Made by a program: the position numbers and the translations under genes. From NCBI GenBank assembly GCA_963580455.1, contig OY756970.1, positions 12,896,001 through 12,960,000 on the forward strand: DNA of 64,000 nucleotides. Reading direction: 5' to 3'. Every line of letters begins with the position of its first letter. Position 1 is the first letter of the stretch. Source of the DNA: Euonymus europaeus. Its lineage: Eukaryota; Streptophyta; Magnoliopsida; Celastrales; Celastraceae. Below are positions 10,776 to 21,952 of the stretch, one piece after another. A model generated the notes under the pieces. That model saw only the letters and a list, made by a program, of their open reading frames with translations. It was not told where the DNA came from and did no database searches.

Positions 10776-11160
10776 AATTTTTAAAATGACGAAAATATCC
10801 TTATATTTTTGCTTACATATACAGGCTTACTTAGACAGTAGTATTCTCATTATTGCTTGAAGAAGTTGAAGAGAAGTCTATAGCAGTGCATGTCAACACT
10901 AGTACTGTCATTGTTGCCTGAAGAAGCTGAAGATGAGTTAGTAGCAGTGCATGTCACCCTTGACTTGGCTGCCTTTGATTTTTGAGGTGTGCTACTTTTC
11001 TAAGTTTCCCAATATTTTTCAAAATGACGAAAATATACTATATAAAATAATTGAGTATTTTTGCTTGCATATATGAGCTTAATTAGTTACTTATATTGGA
11101 TTTGGAAAGTGTAGTGACAGTAGATCTGATTGTTGCTTGAAGAAGCTGAAGTGGATTGTT
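10776..11160 (+). repeat. Local duplication of about 235-bp offset
   Basis: The string AAAATGACGAAAATAT followed by a related GCTTACATAT tract occurs near 10783 and again near 11018. A second motif, TTGCTTGAAGAAG, occurs near 10854, 10912 (with one change) and 11132, twice followed by AGCAGTGCATGTCA. This is a partly decayed tandem duplication upstream of the OTU-MULE. It may be that element's untranslated 5' part, but no function is evident. Confidence 0.5.
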
Positions 11161-11829
11161 GGATACCTTCATCAAGACCCAAGAACTTTCTTCGTCAATT
11201 CCACGGTATTGTATTCTAATTCCTTTAAAGATTTATCTCTCACACTCTATAGGCTCTTATTTGGCATTGATTTATTCTTAGATTTGTTAAAAAAAATAAA
11301 GAATGAACAGTTAAATGACATTTATTTTGCTTTGTTCACTGCTAATTAAGTGATTTTTGTTTGAATCTGCAACAAAAAAAAATGCTAAGTTGCATCTACT
11401 AATCTATCACGTTCATGGCCAAACCTAGCCAATAGTTCGAAATTTTGCGAAATCAAATTACATTTTTAAAGTATTATGATTACGTGCTTAGAAAATGGAA
11501 TTCAGAAAATTATAATCTTGCTTAACAAAAGAAGGTGTGGGTTTCTATTGATGGTTGTTAATATTTATGGTATTTTTTTAATAATCATTCATTCCACTTC
11601 TAAATTTGTCATTGATTTAAAAGGAAAAAAAAACAAAATTAATATCATAGAAATTTGGATAATGAGATCTTCTTCATGAAATTTACGACAAAAGCTTTAG
11701 ACTTCAATGATAGGCACACGTCCAATACTATTTTTTAATCATTTGATCTATAATGGTATTAAAGGTATTTTATTGGAACTTTCAGAGAAGGTGATAAACT
11801 TTGTTCAGCTTGTTGGAGTTTTTTGGGAG

Positions 11830-14556
11830 ATGACGGAGCACATCGAAGTCAACGATGACTGTGAATTTGAAACCGATATGGTATAAAATTTAAGTCAAAT
11901 GAGTTATTTTGTTAGGTTGAATGAATATTTGTAAATTTGTATATATTAATCCTATACTAATTCATAGAAGTTTATTATTATACACCACAAAATAATAAAA
12001 ACTAATACATTCTCAGGTGTTCACATTACGTCAATCGTTGATCGATTGGGTTCAACAAACCGGATACAAATTGGGATATATCATCATCATTAGTAGATCC
12101 GATATTGGTGGTTTCAGTAAAAAAATCCAGATTACAATTTAAATGTGATCGCGATGGAAATTATCAAAGCAAGAAGCCCTCAACGAAGCATACCGGCACC
12201 AAAAAAATGGATTGTCCGTTCAAACTGAAAGGGAGGAACAAGCTAGACGATAATTGGATGTTGGAGGTGGTGTGTGCAGAGTATAATCATGCTCCTACAA
12301 CATATATGGAGGGACATCCATACCTCGGTAGACTTTCTGAATCTGAAATTCAAGTTATGGCTGACATGTCTGAGCAAAATGCCAAGTCACGTGACATTTT
12401 GACGGAGTTGAAAAAGCGAGATCCGAACAACGTTTCAACGATCAGAACCATATACAATGCTCGCAAAAAGTACACCACCGCTGCGAAATTGGGCCAATCA
12501 CAGATGCAGAATGTGTTAACATTCCTCAATGTTCATGGATACTTTTTTGATTTCAGGGCTAACCCTACAACCAATGAGCTGGAAGATTTATTTTTCGCAC
12601 ATCCTGACTCGCTAGCGCAAGTGCGTGCATTTCCACACGTATTATTGATGGATGCTACATATCAGACCAATAGGTACGGGTTGCCTCTCCTTGAAATTGT
12701 TGGTGTGACTTCAACTAATCTGACATTTTGCATAGCGTTCGCATATTTGAATTCAGAAAATACGGCCAGTTATACCTGTGCTTTGGAATGTTTGCGATCT
12801 GCAACAAATGAATGCACTGGCATGCGAGTTATAGTTACAGATAGAGAGCTCGGATTAAACGAATTGCAGGCCATCAATACAAGACAATAGAGCCTGGAAT
12901 GCATTCTTCCGCATGTGGAGTACAGTTCTCGAATATGAAAATGAAAGCGCGTACGTCAATAATATGGAACGCCTTGAAGTACTATTACAGAAGTTTCCAA
13001 GAGTGTTACAATATCTGAAAGATGTATGGTTGACACCGTATAAGGAGATGTGTGTGTCCGCCTGGACTGATAGATATCTGCATTTTGGAAACCACACGAC
13101 TAATAGGGTAAAGAGCCAGCATGCTAAGCTGAAAAGATATTTATGCTCATCACAGTCAGACTTGGATAGATCCATCAGATGGATTCATCAGGTTATACAA
13201 TCGCAAGACACAGCTATCAAAGCAAGCATTGAGAGAAGCAGAACCATAGTCCCACACCGATTCAACATATATTACTTTCAGGATTTACGTGGTTTTGTTT
13301 CAATCGAGGCATTAGATCTTATTTGGACGGAGTTTGAGTGGTCAAAAGATGTTGGAGAGGTTGCTTACAGATGCAGATGTCAAATTCGTAGGAGCTATGG
13401 ACTACCGTGTGCTCACAAATTAGCTATGTACGTGAGCGAAGGTCACACTATACCCCTTGATGCCATCGATCAATTTTGGAGAAAGCTTGATTTATTTCCA
13501 TACCAGCCGCTTCAAGAGGATGACATCGACTGTACCGCCGATGTACAAATGTTCACAGAACAGTTCAAGCATCATACAAGACACATTAAAGTCAGTTGGC
13601 TAAGAAAGTTGAGGGTAATATTCAAACCTTCTAGCACTTCTCTTCGTGAACCGGCTATGAAGACCAACACTAGAGGGCGCCCCTCCACAAAGAAAAAGGT
13701 ACCCACCACCACCAAAAAAAATCCAGCTGCACGTGTTGATGATCATAGTGAATTTGTTCAACATCCGGAACCTCACAGACCTAGCTCCGCATCCCTACGC
13801 CCCGATTCAATGATCTTTGAGCATGATTTTTTGAACTCTAATGAACAACCGAGACACAGTTGGTCCTCCATTTACAGTACTCAGTCTCTCTCGACACAAG
13901 GAAGTTCGAGGCAGAGAAAGAAAAAAAATTCATCACGATTGTATATTGATCAATTTCTCGGCTATACTGCATCCATATATTAGGGACGTACAAGATGTCA
14001 GAGCAGATGAAAATTGCGGATTTCGGTCGATAGCTATGTCTCTTGGTCATCAAGAGGATGAATGGCCCAATGTTCGATAAAACTTGATAGCAGAGATGGA
14101 CACATTTTGGGGACAATATGTTGAAATACTTGGTGGTTATGAGAGAACGTGTGTTGTTAGAAACTCACTGAACTTCTTTCAAAATGATGTCGAAGCACCG
14201 TTCTAGCACTGGATGACAATGCCTGACATGGGTCTGTTGATTGCTTCCACATATAATGTGATATTACATGTTCTTCATCCTACACAGAGTATGACATATC
14301 TACCACTTCGTACAACCCCCCCGCCACCATTCCAGCACATTGCTATCGCAATAGAACACGTAAATGGTAACCATTATGTCCAAGTTAGTTTGACAGGGGA
14401 TTATCCAATGCCTCCCATATATCCTGGGTGAGTTCACTATAAGTATGATTGTGCAGCTACATGGGCTACTCCGTATGCGGAGCGGTTTGATGCTTATATA
14501 CAGTCAGTGCGGTCTATGTTTCCTTCCGATAATTTTGTTAATGTGCTTGATTAAAT
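11830..14556 (+). pseudogene. FAR1/MULE-type transposase fused to an OTU cysteine-protease-like domain
   Basis: Exon 1 (11830-11880) starts MTEHIEVNDD; a GT-AG intron spans 11881-12016. Exon 2 then has a FAR1-like zinc-binding domain, a MULE transposase domain, a SWIM zinc finger (CRC...GLPCAH near 13374-13416) and, from about 13960, an OTU-like domain with DENCGFRS and a later NGNHYVQVSL. Catalytic D residues sit in LLMDATYQTNRYG and IVTDREL; the third acidic position, normally E in NRVES, is K (NRVKS, near 13108). Breaks: an A7-run frameshift at 12119-12125; a stop near 12888 with a deletion that removes the usual CxxH stretch after the second D; a frameshift just before the OTU part; and stops at about 14078 and 14203. 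The FAR1-MULE-SWIM-OTU order is a known plant MULE arrangement. This copy cannot be active. Confidence 0.75.
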
Positions 14557-15001
14557 TTATGTAGTAATAAAATTTCTACAATTTTCATGTAAGAAATATT
14601 TTTAATATTTATTGTTTATTTTTAATATTTATTTTGTAATAAGATTTTATATTTAATTAAATAATTTTACAAATCAAAAAATTAAAAATTTAAGTAGAAC
14701 TTGTCAAATTTTCCACAATAGCTTACAAATTATTTTTTTGCCTTGTAAATGACAAGGCAAAAAAATAAAAGACAAAATTCAAAAATAAAAGTAAAAGACT
14801 TTTTGTTTTTACTCTCACGTTTTTTATTTTTCCTCCACAAATTTTCTAACGGCCATTTTCTAACTTTTCTTTCCATTTGAACCCAAGTTTGATTGTATCT
14901 GTTCTTCGTTGTGGATTTTACCAAAATAAGCAAAAAAAGAAAGAGAGGCTCTTCTTTAACGTAAAAGAAATTGTTTCCATTTTTCTTGTTTTAAATTAAG
15001 A
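14557..15001. other. AT-rich 3' flank of the OTU-MULE
   Basis: AT-rich sequence with no supportable gene; the minus-strand frame at 14730-14933 is Lys-rich low complexity. Confidence 0.35.
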
Positions 15002-15135
15002 GAGATAGATATATAAAGCAAAACCGTACACATCTTGCAGGAGTGGTGTTAATGCACGCCTGTCACATGAGATAGATATATAAAGCAAAACCGTACACAT
15101 CTTGCATGAGTGGTGTTAATACACGCCTGTCACAT
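15002..15135 (+). repeat. 67-bp tandem duplication
   Basis: Two adjacent copies (15002-15068 and 15069-15135), starting GAGATAGATATATAAAGC and ending CCTGTCACAT, differ at only a few positions. It lies in the 3' flank of the OTU-MULE. Confidence 0.85.
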
Positions 15136-15324
15136 GCATGCTAGGACAGGACATCTATAGGGGAGGGTTGGCCAGCTGGACAGGCATCATCCCTTACTAT
15201 GCTGTCGTGACTCGTGACATGACCTCTCTTCCTATCTCTCTTCCCCGTCTTTACAATGTTATTACATGTTTATTATTAGGGATTCACATGCATGCTAGGA
15301 CAAGACATCTATAGGGGAGGGTTG
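15131..15324 (+). repeat. Pair of 40-bp direct repeats
   Basis: The block at 15131-15170 (CACATGCATGCTAGGACA...) returns at 15285-15324 with one visible change. Each copy ends in TATAGGGGAGGGTTG, the inverted form of CAACCCTCCCCCTATA found at 9920-9935. Such repeated subterminal motifs could be transposase sites, but this is inference. Confidence 0.6.
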
Positions 15325-15367
15325 ACAGTAGATTGAGTTTATTTATATCATCCCTATACCAATGCAA

Positions 15368-15426
15368 GAGAAAATTAATTAGCATCCCAAGAATGTCTGA
15401 TCACATCCATCCATAATATAACAATG
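15368..15426 (+). repeat. 59-bp direct repeat, right copy
   Basis: Partner of 9848-9906 in the same orientation, with the same GTCTGATCACATCCATCC core. Confidence 0.7.
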
Positions 15427-16144
15427 CAAAAGAATGGCATCCAATTATAAATTTACAAAAAAAAATTGCCGATTACCGACCGATAAGTTCTTTCGATAAT
15501 GATTAAGCGGAATTCCATTTTGAAAATTATCAATGGATTGTCAAGGTATTATCAACGAAATTGTTACCGACCGATGTTTTAGTTGGTAGTATCAAATTTG
15601 ACATGAAACATTTGCGACGGATTATGAACGAAATTATCATTAATATACCAATGAAAAAGAAATTGTCAATAATATTTTCATTTTTATTTTTTTAATTTAC
15701 CTAATCATTTACCGACAAGACATTCAAATTGTCGGTAACACTATATTTTTTTTCTTTTTCTGTTCTTCGACTTCATATTGTCGATCTATGTTTTTAAATT
15801 GCTTAAAAAGTAAAAACACAACCCAATTTTTTATTAGTTAATTGGCAGAATTATAAGTGGATCTACTTTTGTAAATTTATTGAGGTTTAATAAGTCCACT
15901 AATAAAACTTATTTGGAAGGAAGTCCAATTCACTGCAATTTTTGTACTTTTTTATAAACAAAATTTTAAAACGTTTTTTTCTCTTAAAATACATGGTAAA
16001 TTCAAAAAAAAAAACATATTCAAACTCAGTACATAAAACTCTCTCTAATAAGACCCATCATCGATATTTTTAACGCACTTTTTTAATTCCATTATTTTTC
16101 AAAAATAATTTAATTAGTATATATGCTATGTAATTTTTTTTCAC

Positions 16145-16465
16145 TACGTTAACCTAAATAGTAAGTATTAAACCCTAAAAGGAACATATTCGCTAAATCC
16201 TAACTAGCTCGTGTATCATATTTTTATGTTATAACATAAACAACAAGTATTAAACCCTACGGGGAACGGATTGACTAAACTCTAATGAGCTCGTGTATCG
16301 TATTTTCATGTTGTAACTTAAACAACAAATGTTAAACACTAAGGGGAACGAATTTGCTAAACCCTAATGAGTTCGTGTATCGAATTTTCATACTGTAACC
16401 CAAACAATAAGTGTTAAACTCTAAGGAGAACGAATTCGCTAAACCCTAAAGGGCTCGTGTATGCT
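16145..16465 (+). repeat. 82-bp tandem repeat, four copies
   Basis: The motif AAGTATTAAACCCTA or a close variant starts at 16163, 16245, 16327 and 16409, an exact 82-bp step. Each unit also carries a GGAAC...CTAAACCCTAA and CTCGTGTAT segment. It lies inside the left part of the CACTA element, so it may be part of that element's subterminal repeat region. Confidence 0.85.
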
Positions 16466-16874
16466 CAACATATTGATTAAAGCAATAAAATAATTAATTA
16501 AAATAAAAAATTAATATATTTTCTAAATTAAATTTTTTTCATTTAATAAGTATTTTCCTTAAAAATCTCCAATTTTGGCATGAATCCAAAAAATAGAAAT
16601 CAAAGTAATTATAAAAAACCTAATAATTAGACTTGGTTGCAAATAAGTTTAAATGAGTGACTTTATCCCTAATAATTCTCATAAAGTAGAGTTACCTTCA
16701 ATTTTGCCTAGTTAATTTGTTTTGAGGGAAGTAATTCGACCGAATTGGGCAAAACAGAACAATGTAGAGTCCACTAAGAAATAACAGAAGAAAACGTCAG
16801 AGAACAAATTTAGGGCACAACCCATTCGACTACAAAAAGGCCCATAGTCCCAAACTCCGAGATGTCTATCAGTT

Positions 16875-18709
16875 CGGATAAGGGCACAAAAAGCCCTTGT
16901 ACTTTCATTTTTGGGTCGATTAAGCACTTGTTCTATTTTTTTGGCCTAAACAAGCCCCCTCTACTTTAATCTTTGGTTATCGTTAGCCCTTGAAGCAATA
17001 TTCCGTCTATTATCATCTAATCTGGCATTTTATATCTGACATGGAATTTACATATATTAATTGAATATGATTAGATTAATGACATGGCAAGTGAGGCTAA
17101 AATCATTTTAGGGTTTCTATTTAGGATAAGGGCCACATTTCTCTCTGCCAAGCTTCAACCCTCCCATTCCAGTTCACGATCTACATCCTTCGTCAGAGAC
17201 CAGTTCGAGATCGGACTGCTTCATCCCTCCCATTTTATTTCTCAACCAGCCGCTTCATCCCACCCTCATATTCCAGCTCGCAATGAGGCCGAGGACAACC
17301 AAATCAGTTCGACCTTCACACAACCTTGTTGAGATACTTTAAAACACTGGTTTCGACTTGAGTTTCTATTTTTTGTAAGTTTCTACTAGAGTTGCTTGTT
17401 ATTCTAGGTTTTGATTTGAATTTCTCTTGATTTTGGAGGTCGAATTTAGTTTATGTAGATTATCGATTTTGATTTGAGTTGCTGGTTATTCTAGGGTTTG
17501 ATTTTAATTTGGGTGCTCGATTTTGTTTCTATATGTAGGGTTCCACATCTGGTTCAGATAGTGAAAATAGTTATGAGGAGGTGGAATGTGAAGAACCTCT
17601 CTTTGAAGACCTTTCTTATGAAGATGATGAGGAGGTGATAGCTGCCGGGGAGAAAATAAAAAATTATGGGAGGGGTTGGAGATCAGTAGCGTTGCTGCAG
17701 GATAATGATGCTGAGGTGGAAGCTAGAACTAAAGTGTCTATGTCAGGGGAAGATGGTGAGGCTAGTGTCGATGATGCTAATGTTGTCAATGCATATGATG
17801 AAGGTTCAGTAGAGGGACAGAGTGAAGATGGATTGCAAGTAGCAGAATGATGGCAACAGTTCAACGGAGTAACAAGTATGTTAGTCCTTTCGACAAGAAG
17901 TGCAGGCCCAAAACAAAACCAAAGGAAAGAACATTGTTGATTGGAATGGGTCTATACATTAACCCAGATACCGGACGATCAATTCTAAATGTGAGCCAAA
18001 CCTAACATCTATTGGTAGCTCATGAAAGATTTTTCCTTGAATCATTATGTATGTGATATATAATGAAACATTTTCCCTTGAATTTGCAGCCCAGAACATC
18101 GATGGCTAGGGTGGTTGATCGCGTAAATGGCAAGTCGAAGACATGAAGCTCCTTCACCATGCATTTGCATTGCTTTATTTGAGACTCTGTGGATATTCTA
18201 AATTTTAGAGTATGTGGATGTTACTTTATTTTGTGTTTGCATTGTTGTATTTGAGATTTTTAATGCGCTGGATATGTATTTGAATGTTTATTACTCATGT
18301 GGAGAACTATCTATTACTGTGTTTTACTGAATCTATTTTGTGAGGCAAGGGCCACTTTGTCCCCTTTTGTACAGGTACAAGGGCTTAAATGGACCATTTT
18401 TTCAAGTATGAGAACTTATTTGATCTAGAAAATTGAAGTTCAAATATGTAAATCTATTGGTAATGGCATTAATTTGTTCATGACACGTGTCAAAATTCCA
18501 TTCGTATAATCCACGTGTATAATGTAAAAAAAAATATAATACATGTTAGCATATTTTAACTGCAATTAGGATGTTTTTGATGGAATATTACTTTAGGAGC
18601 TAACCGTGACCAAATATTAAAGTACAGGGGCTTGTTTAGGCCAAAAAATAGTACAGGGGCTTAATCGATCCAAAACTGAAAGTACAAGGTCCTTTTGTAA
18701 CCTTATCCC
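16875..18709. mobile_element. Non-autonomous MULE with about 138-bp TIRs and a 9-bp target duplication
   Basis: The left end (16875-17012) and the inverse of the right end (about 18572-18709) match over most of their length, including GGATAAGG, CTTGTACTTTCA and GGCCTAAACAAGCCCC. CTATCAGTT flanks both sides exactly (16866-16874 and 18710-18718), the 9-bp duplication typical of Mutator-like transposition. The 1.8-kb body lacks a catalytic transposase domain and carries only transposase-like edge fragments (next entry). Confidence 0.9.
17540..18145 (+). pseudogene. Internally deleted MULE transposase remnant
   Basis: After an acceptor-like TGTAG at about 17540 comes a frame rich in D/E (SDSENSYEEVE; ECEEPLFEDLSYEDDEE), open as an ORF at 17581-17850. 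That resembles the acidic N-terminal region of MuDR-type transposases. A different frame follows from about 17849, with GMGLYINPDTGRSILN, a donor-like GTGAGC near 17991 and an acceptor TTTGCAG near 18090 leading to NPRTSMARVVDRV. Short tails of that form end zinc-knuckle MULE transposases. The DDE core is missing, which explains why the element is non-autonomous. Homology is by eye and moderate. Confidence 0.45.
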
Positions 18710-18718
18710 CTATCAGTT

Positions 18719-19371
18719 TGGCCTCAAACTCTTAAAGGCTATAGTCAAAACCCCCGATTAAAAATCCCAATTCACCTTATTTGTGTCTCCACTTCACGAA
18801 GCCCACACTTTTTCTTCCATCCGGTATGCCTTTTTTTTATCACAACTACTATGCTTATATTGTTTATTCAACTAACGGTAACATATCTAGGGTTTATTCA
18901 TCCTGAAATCCTTCTTCCTATAGTCCTGGTAAGCTACCCGAATTTCTCATATACAGACTAATATTGATATTTTGCGCTTACTTATATTCGTTTAGGGAAC
19001 TTTTGACAAATAACCTTGTTAACTAAGTTTTGTTTTGAGAAATGACCTTGTTCCAAAATAACTAAATATATAACCTAATATCGATTTGTTTAGACCAAAA
19101 TAACCTTATTTTGAAGAATAAAATAGAATAAAACTCTTTCCTCTGGGTTTTCTCGCTCTGCAATTCACTCCTCTTTTATGATCTCCACACAAATTAAAAC
19201 ATCTACCTTGCATTTGTGCTTTTTCTTTAGAGTTCATCGTAAAAGTGAAGATATTTTTATGTCCTCTATCAACTCACAACGTAAATCAAGTGAGTTCAAT
19301 TGTATGTGAATAGTTCGTATTTTTCTACAAATGTAAGTCATATTTTTCTTAAAAAGCATCTATTTGTGTTC

Positions 19372-19373
<2 letters not shown>
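18719..19373. other. Unassigned DNA inside the CACTA element
   Basis: No gene is supportable. A stretch at about 19008-19135 (repeated ACCTTGTT / AACCTTATTTT phrases) resembles the terminal repeats of some MULEs, but I could not find an inverted partner. Confidence 0.35.

Positions 19374-19409
<36 letters not shown>
19374..19409. repeat. (AT)n microsatellite
   Basis: An uninterrupted run of alternating A and T of about 36 bases. Confidence 0.95.
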
Positions 19410-19414
<5 letters not shown>

Positions 19415-19624
19415 GTCGAGCAATGAAATTAGGTGGTCAAGCATGATTTTTAGTTGGTAAAACATGATTTTAAATTTGGTCGAACATATTTTTTTACGTC
19501 GAGCTAGATCATTCTTCAGTCAAGCTTATTAATTTTGTTATGACATCTTACTATGTGTACACGAATCGCTTCTAAGATTGATTTTGTTGTAATATATGGT
19601 GGAGAGTAGGAAAATTATTGAGGC

Positions 19625-19873
19625 ATGCAAATTTTTAAAAGAGGGAGAAGTCAGCGTGTAATTGTATCTGATGCAATTACATATGCAGAATTTGTAAAAC
19701 TCATGTATCATTTGACTGAAGTGGATTTTAATTCCTTTGATATTTGGCGATTTAGTTTGTCTATTATACACATTTCAAAATGGAATCAAAGGAGCTTTGA
19801 AATGAACGTGACTCGCATTTTGTTCTTAGGCAAAATGATCATCATGTTAGATCTAGTACTCCCATGTGTGTAG
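19625..19873 (+). pseudogene. Possible MuDR N-terminal domain fragment
   Basis: A short frame contains GRSQRVIVSDAITYAEFVKL followed by a hydrophobic/aspartate pattern. It resembles the N-terminal domain (I-TY-E-V-L pattern) of MuDR-type transposases. No catalytic part follows on this strand. An unrelated DUF1985 fragment lies 1.1 kb downstream in reverse. Similarity is weak and only by eye. Confidence 0.3.
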
Positions 19874-20979
19874 AAACCAAGCAAAAAGTGAGGGATTAGT
19901 TTATTTCATAAGATGTGAGCAATGTTCTACCAATGTAGGAAGACTTTATTGCATCACATGTTGGCTCTATTTCTCCTGAGCGAGGACAATTTTTTGGTAA
20001 ATTTGTAGCACATGAAAATGGCGACGACAAGCGGATTAACAATTATAGTGATTTTGGGTTCAATTATTATGATATCAAAAATCTTTTAATGATGTTGTTG
20101 ATGCCGGTAACGATGAGGATAATCACGGTGTTAATAGTGATGAGTGGGAAAACCCATTTAATGACTAGCAAATTAATATTCTTTACATCAACCCACCCTC
20201 TGTATCACTCCCTTCAACCTCACCATCCACACCCTCATCCTCTTCCCTCCTTCCCTCCTTCCCTCAACATCAACAACTAGAGCTGAGACATTAAGTGCAA
20301 CACTCCTAGTTGTAAAGTCCATCACACTCATCAAAGCATCTCTCCTCAGATACCTATTTCTTCATAGTATCAAGTTTTAGATTGACATCATGCACAGTGG
20401 ATGCTGTGTTTAGTTGGTCCTGACAATGTGCGTCAACCAATTCTTCATCGGGATTTTTTTGATCATTTGAATCACTAGAATCTGTGGGTTCCTCACTAGA
20501 ATTTCTATTTATTCACTAGCTTCATTCACTAATTTCTCTCAAACTCAATTTCTCAACATGATCCAGTATTTCTACTCCTTTTTTAAATCATTTGTAGCTA
20601 GCATATTGTGCACTTGCAGCTATTAGATTACAATAGAATAACAAGTATTAACACTTCATTATATTGTCCACAAAAATTGATATATCAAAACAAAATTCAA
20701 TTTATACCTTCGACTTTTGGAAAATGTTGTGTACGATTTCTTTTGATTTAGGGGTGTAATAGCTGCTCCAATGTATTATTCGAGGAATCACATCCCTTAT
20801 TGTTTTGGTGTACAATGAATCAATAGGAGGGACAACTTCGTATGACCATATCTTGAATCAATAACAACGTTATTGGATTTAATATAGCGACATGTTTGAG
20901 GAAAATAATATAAATATTCATATGAGCAATGCTCTATGAATAAAAACAATAGTTGGAGGACTATAAGAAAACCATAAAT

Positions 20980-21455
20980 TTTGTACTACTCCTTCATTGG
21001 TCTTTTCTTTATGTTTTCTATACAGTTAGCCATTACTCCTACTAGTGGGCTAGAAGTATGTTCGCAACTTATAGTCCCCCATGTGTAGTTGTTGAATGCA
21101 TCCAAATTATCTACCAATTGGAGCCATAGGATATCTATATTTCTACTGTACTCCTTAGCAACTAAGACGTACAAACTCAATAAAGTATACAAGAGCTAGT
21201 TTCACCACATCCTCATCAACCTCTTTCTCTTGTTTGGACAAACCAAAGAAACAAACCTCCAAATGGTATCTCATAGTAACCTTCATTCCATTAGAAATAG
21301 ATCCCTTAACCCATGTACACTATTATCAACTAATGAAGAAATTGAAGGCATATCCTTATATACTAAACCAAATATAAGAGCAAATTTTGTAAAACCAAAA
21401 GATTCAATTCTATTTTTGTAGTCGATTTTGCTTTTTGATCTCCCAATATATGGCG
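20980..21455 (-). pseudogene. DUF1985 (Ulp1-associated) fragment
   Basis: On the minus strand, about 21240 to 20986 gives KEVDEDVVKLALVYFIEFV, then after a frame break AKEYSRNIDILWLQLVDNLDAFNNYTWGTI (in two overlapping frames), ending NIKKRPMKE. That succession is the core of plant DUF1985, a domain carried with Ulp1-like SUMO proteases by some MULEs and CACTA elements. The start is lost, there are frameshifts, and no protease catalytic part was recognised. It is a transposon-carried remnant, not a host gene. Confidence 0.5.
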
Positions 21456-21952
21456 CTCAACTTTGAATGAGAAGAAGTTTATCAAGACTGCTTTACTTTT
21501 TGGTCTCCCAATCGACAGTCGTGGTCGTGACATATTACATTAATGGAATCTTTTCGTGTGTTCAATATAGACCATGTTCATTGGTTTGCTCTTTTTTTGC
21601 GTATGTCTTTGTTCTAATATGATGGTACATGTTAACAATTCTATAAAATAGGAAGGCAATGGGGGAACATTTGTGTTTTAACTGAGTTAGTACGTGATTA
21701 TGGTCTGAATTAGACCTTTATTGATTTTAATTCCCTCTATTGAGTGGTGTTAGGTGGCAGGTTTTTGAAACCACTATTTTTTATTGAAAGTATGGGGTCC
21801 TTGATCTAGTTTAAAGATGATATCTGCATAAAAATACTTAGCTAGCTAAACTAAGCTTCAGTTGGCATCACATGCTTTTTGAGAATGATAAGTTCTTATT
21901 GTATTAAAAAAATGCCTTGGTTATTTTTATACCTTTTGTCAGGAAAAATAAA
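21456..21952. other. Non-coding DNA before the TNP2-like remnant
   Basis: AT-rich, with no supportable frame; probably the 5' untranslated part of the CACTA transposase unit. Confidence 0.35.

Noticed and set aside
16145..16465. CRISPR-like array
   Set aside because: The repeat is continuous with no unique spacers and the DNA is plant nuclear; the same applies to 38168-38560.
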